A DNA stretch of 64,000 bases from Nocardia pneumoniae NBRC 100136 (GTDB lineage: Bacteria; Actinomycetota; Actinomycetes; Mycobacteriales; Mycobacteriaceae): the NCBI RefSeq assembly GCF_000308755.1, contig NZ_BAGF01000052.1, positions 1 through 64,000 of the forward strand, given 5' to 3'. The position numbers were made by a program, and so were the translations under genes. The notes beneath the pieces were generated by a model. That model was not told where the DNA came from and did not search any database. It saw only the letters and a program-made list of their open reading frames with translations. This document shows, piece after piece, positions 63,519 to 64,000 of this stretch (position 1 is its first letter; every line of letters begins with the position of its first letter).

Positions 63519-64000
63519 CGATGGAGTACGAGTCGCGAATGTACGAACTGGAGTTCCCCGCTCCGCAGCTGTCGTCCGCCGACGGCTCGGGCCCGGTCCT
63601 GGTGCACGGGCTGGAAGGCTTCACCGACGCCGGACACGCGGTACGGCTGGCCACCACGCACCTGCGCGAGAGCCTGGAAAGCGAACTGGTCGCCTCGTTC
63701 GACGTGGACGAGCTGCTGGACTACCGTTCGCGGCGCCCGCTCATGACGTTCAAGACCGATCATTTCTCCGAGTACGCCGAGCCGGAGCTCAACCTCTGGG
63801 CGCTGCGCGACACCGCGGGCACCCCGTTCCTGTTGCTCGCGGGTCTGGAGCCGGATCTGCGCTGGGAGAAGTTCACCACCGCGGTGCGCCTGCTCGCCGA
63901 ACAACTCGGCGTGCGGCGCAGCATCGGGCTGAGCGCGATTCCGATGGCCATTCCGCACACCCGCCCGCTCGGGGTGACCGCGCATTCCTCCAATCGCGAC
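63519..64000 (+). CDS. PAC2 family protein, C-terminus cut off by window edge
   Basis: It starts at ATG 63519 with GGAAGGAG 7 bp upstream, and about 160 residues are visible. The PAC2 pattern is clear: PVLVHGLEGFTDAGHAVRLAT, VASFDVDELLDYRSRRPLMTF, PFLLLAGLEPDLRWEKFTTAV and IGLSAIPMAIPHTRPLGVTAHSSN. It is the Rv2714-type protein found after ideR in mycobacteria. The family is related to proteasome assembly chaperones, but an actinobacterial role is not proved. Confidence 0.9.

Overview
The window is high-GC chromosomal DNA from a mycolic-acid actinobacterium of the order Mycobacteriales. Nocardia or a close relative fits best. Pointers are the arabinan glycosyltransferase AftC, the coproporphyrin-type haem genes (hemE, hemY, hemQ), DtxR/IdeR followed by galE, many GTG starts and many actinobacterial DUF families. 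From memory, the gene order follows the M. tuberculosis block Rv2670c to Rv2714 (zapE-like, ribD-like, Rv2672, aftC, msrB ... dxs ... ceoBC ... dut ... suhB, ppgK, sigA ... sigB, ideR ... PAC2). This shared order supports many of the calls. No insertion sequence, phage, CRISPR array, tRNA or rRNA was seen.

Layout. 1-6.9 kb: a truncated alpha/beta hydrolase, a secreted tyrosine phosphatase, zapE with an exact-period 68-bp tandem repeat at its stop codon, a RibD-type reductase, a lipoprotein hydrolase, aftC and msrB. 6.9-12.3 kb, minus strand: haem synthesis (hemE, hemY, hemQ), with an nsrR-hmp nitric-oxide module placed between hemY and hemQ. 12.4-19.8 kb: DUF3000, RNase D overlapping dxs tail to tail, a decayed glutaminase remnant, a SIMPL protein, two small enzymes or domains, and a TrmA-like RNA methyltransferase with an Arg/Gly/Asp insert. 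19.8-23.3 kb: a KimA-type potassium importer divergent from the RCK pair ceoB-ceoC. 23.3-32.8 kb: an SigD/ShbA-type sigma factor, small conserved proteins, dut, a LytR_C protein, suhB, ppgK and the primary sigma factor sigA.

32.9-36.5 kb: an ethanolamine cassette (permease, eutB, eutC) with 4-bp overlaps and a palindromic operator candidate. 37-40.6 kb: a KhtTU-like K+/H+ antiporter pair and a NarL-type two-component system. 40.6-50.3 kb: small conserved proteins, a TetR regulator divergent from an SNF2-SWIM pair, an SF2 helicase, a YihY membrane protein and an MFS transporter. 50.5-54.3 kb: a VOC protein, a methyltransferase and sigB, which has a clear ECF-type promoter. 54.4-60.7 kb: a DUF4333 lipoprotein, a GNAT/acyl-CoA-ligase-like acyltransferase overlapping an AcuC deacetylase, then ideR-galE. 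61-64 kb: DUF4192, a DUF5642-like lipoprotein and a truncated PAC2 protein.

Themes are housekeeping transcription (sigA, sigB, a third sigma factor, IdeR), haem and NO defence, potassium homeostasis (KimA/CeoBC and KhtTU), lysine acylation control and cell-envelope synthesis. The least expected features are the nsrR-hmp-hemQ operon, the KimA-RCK pairing, the acyltransferase whose ligase half lacks its catalytic histidine, and several repeats and palindromes.
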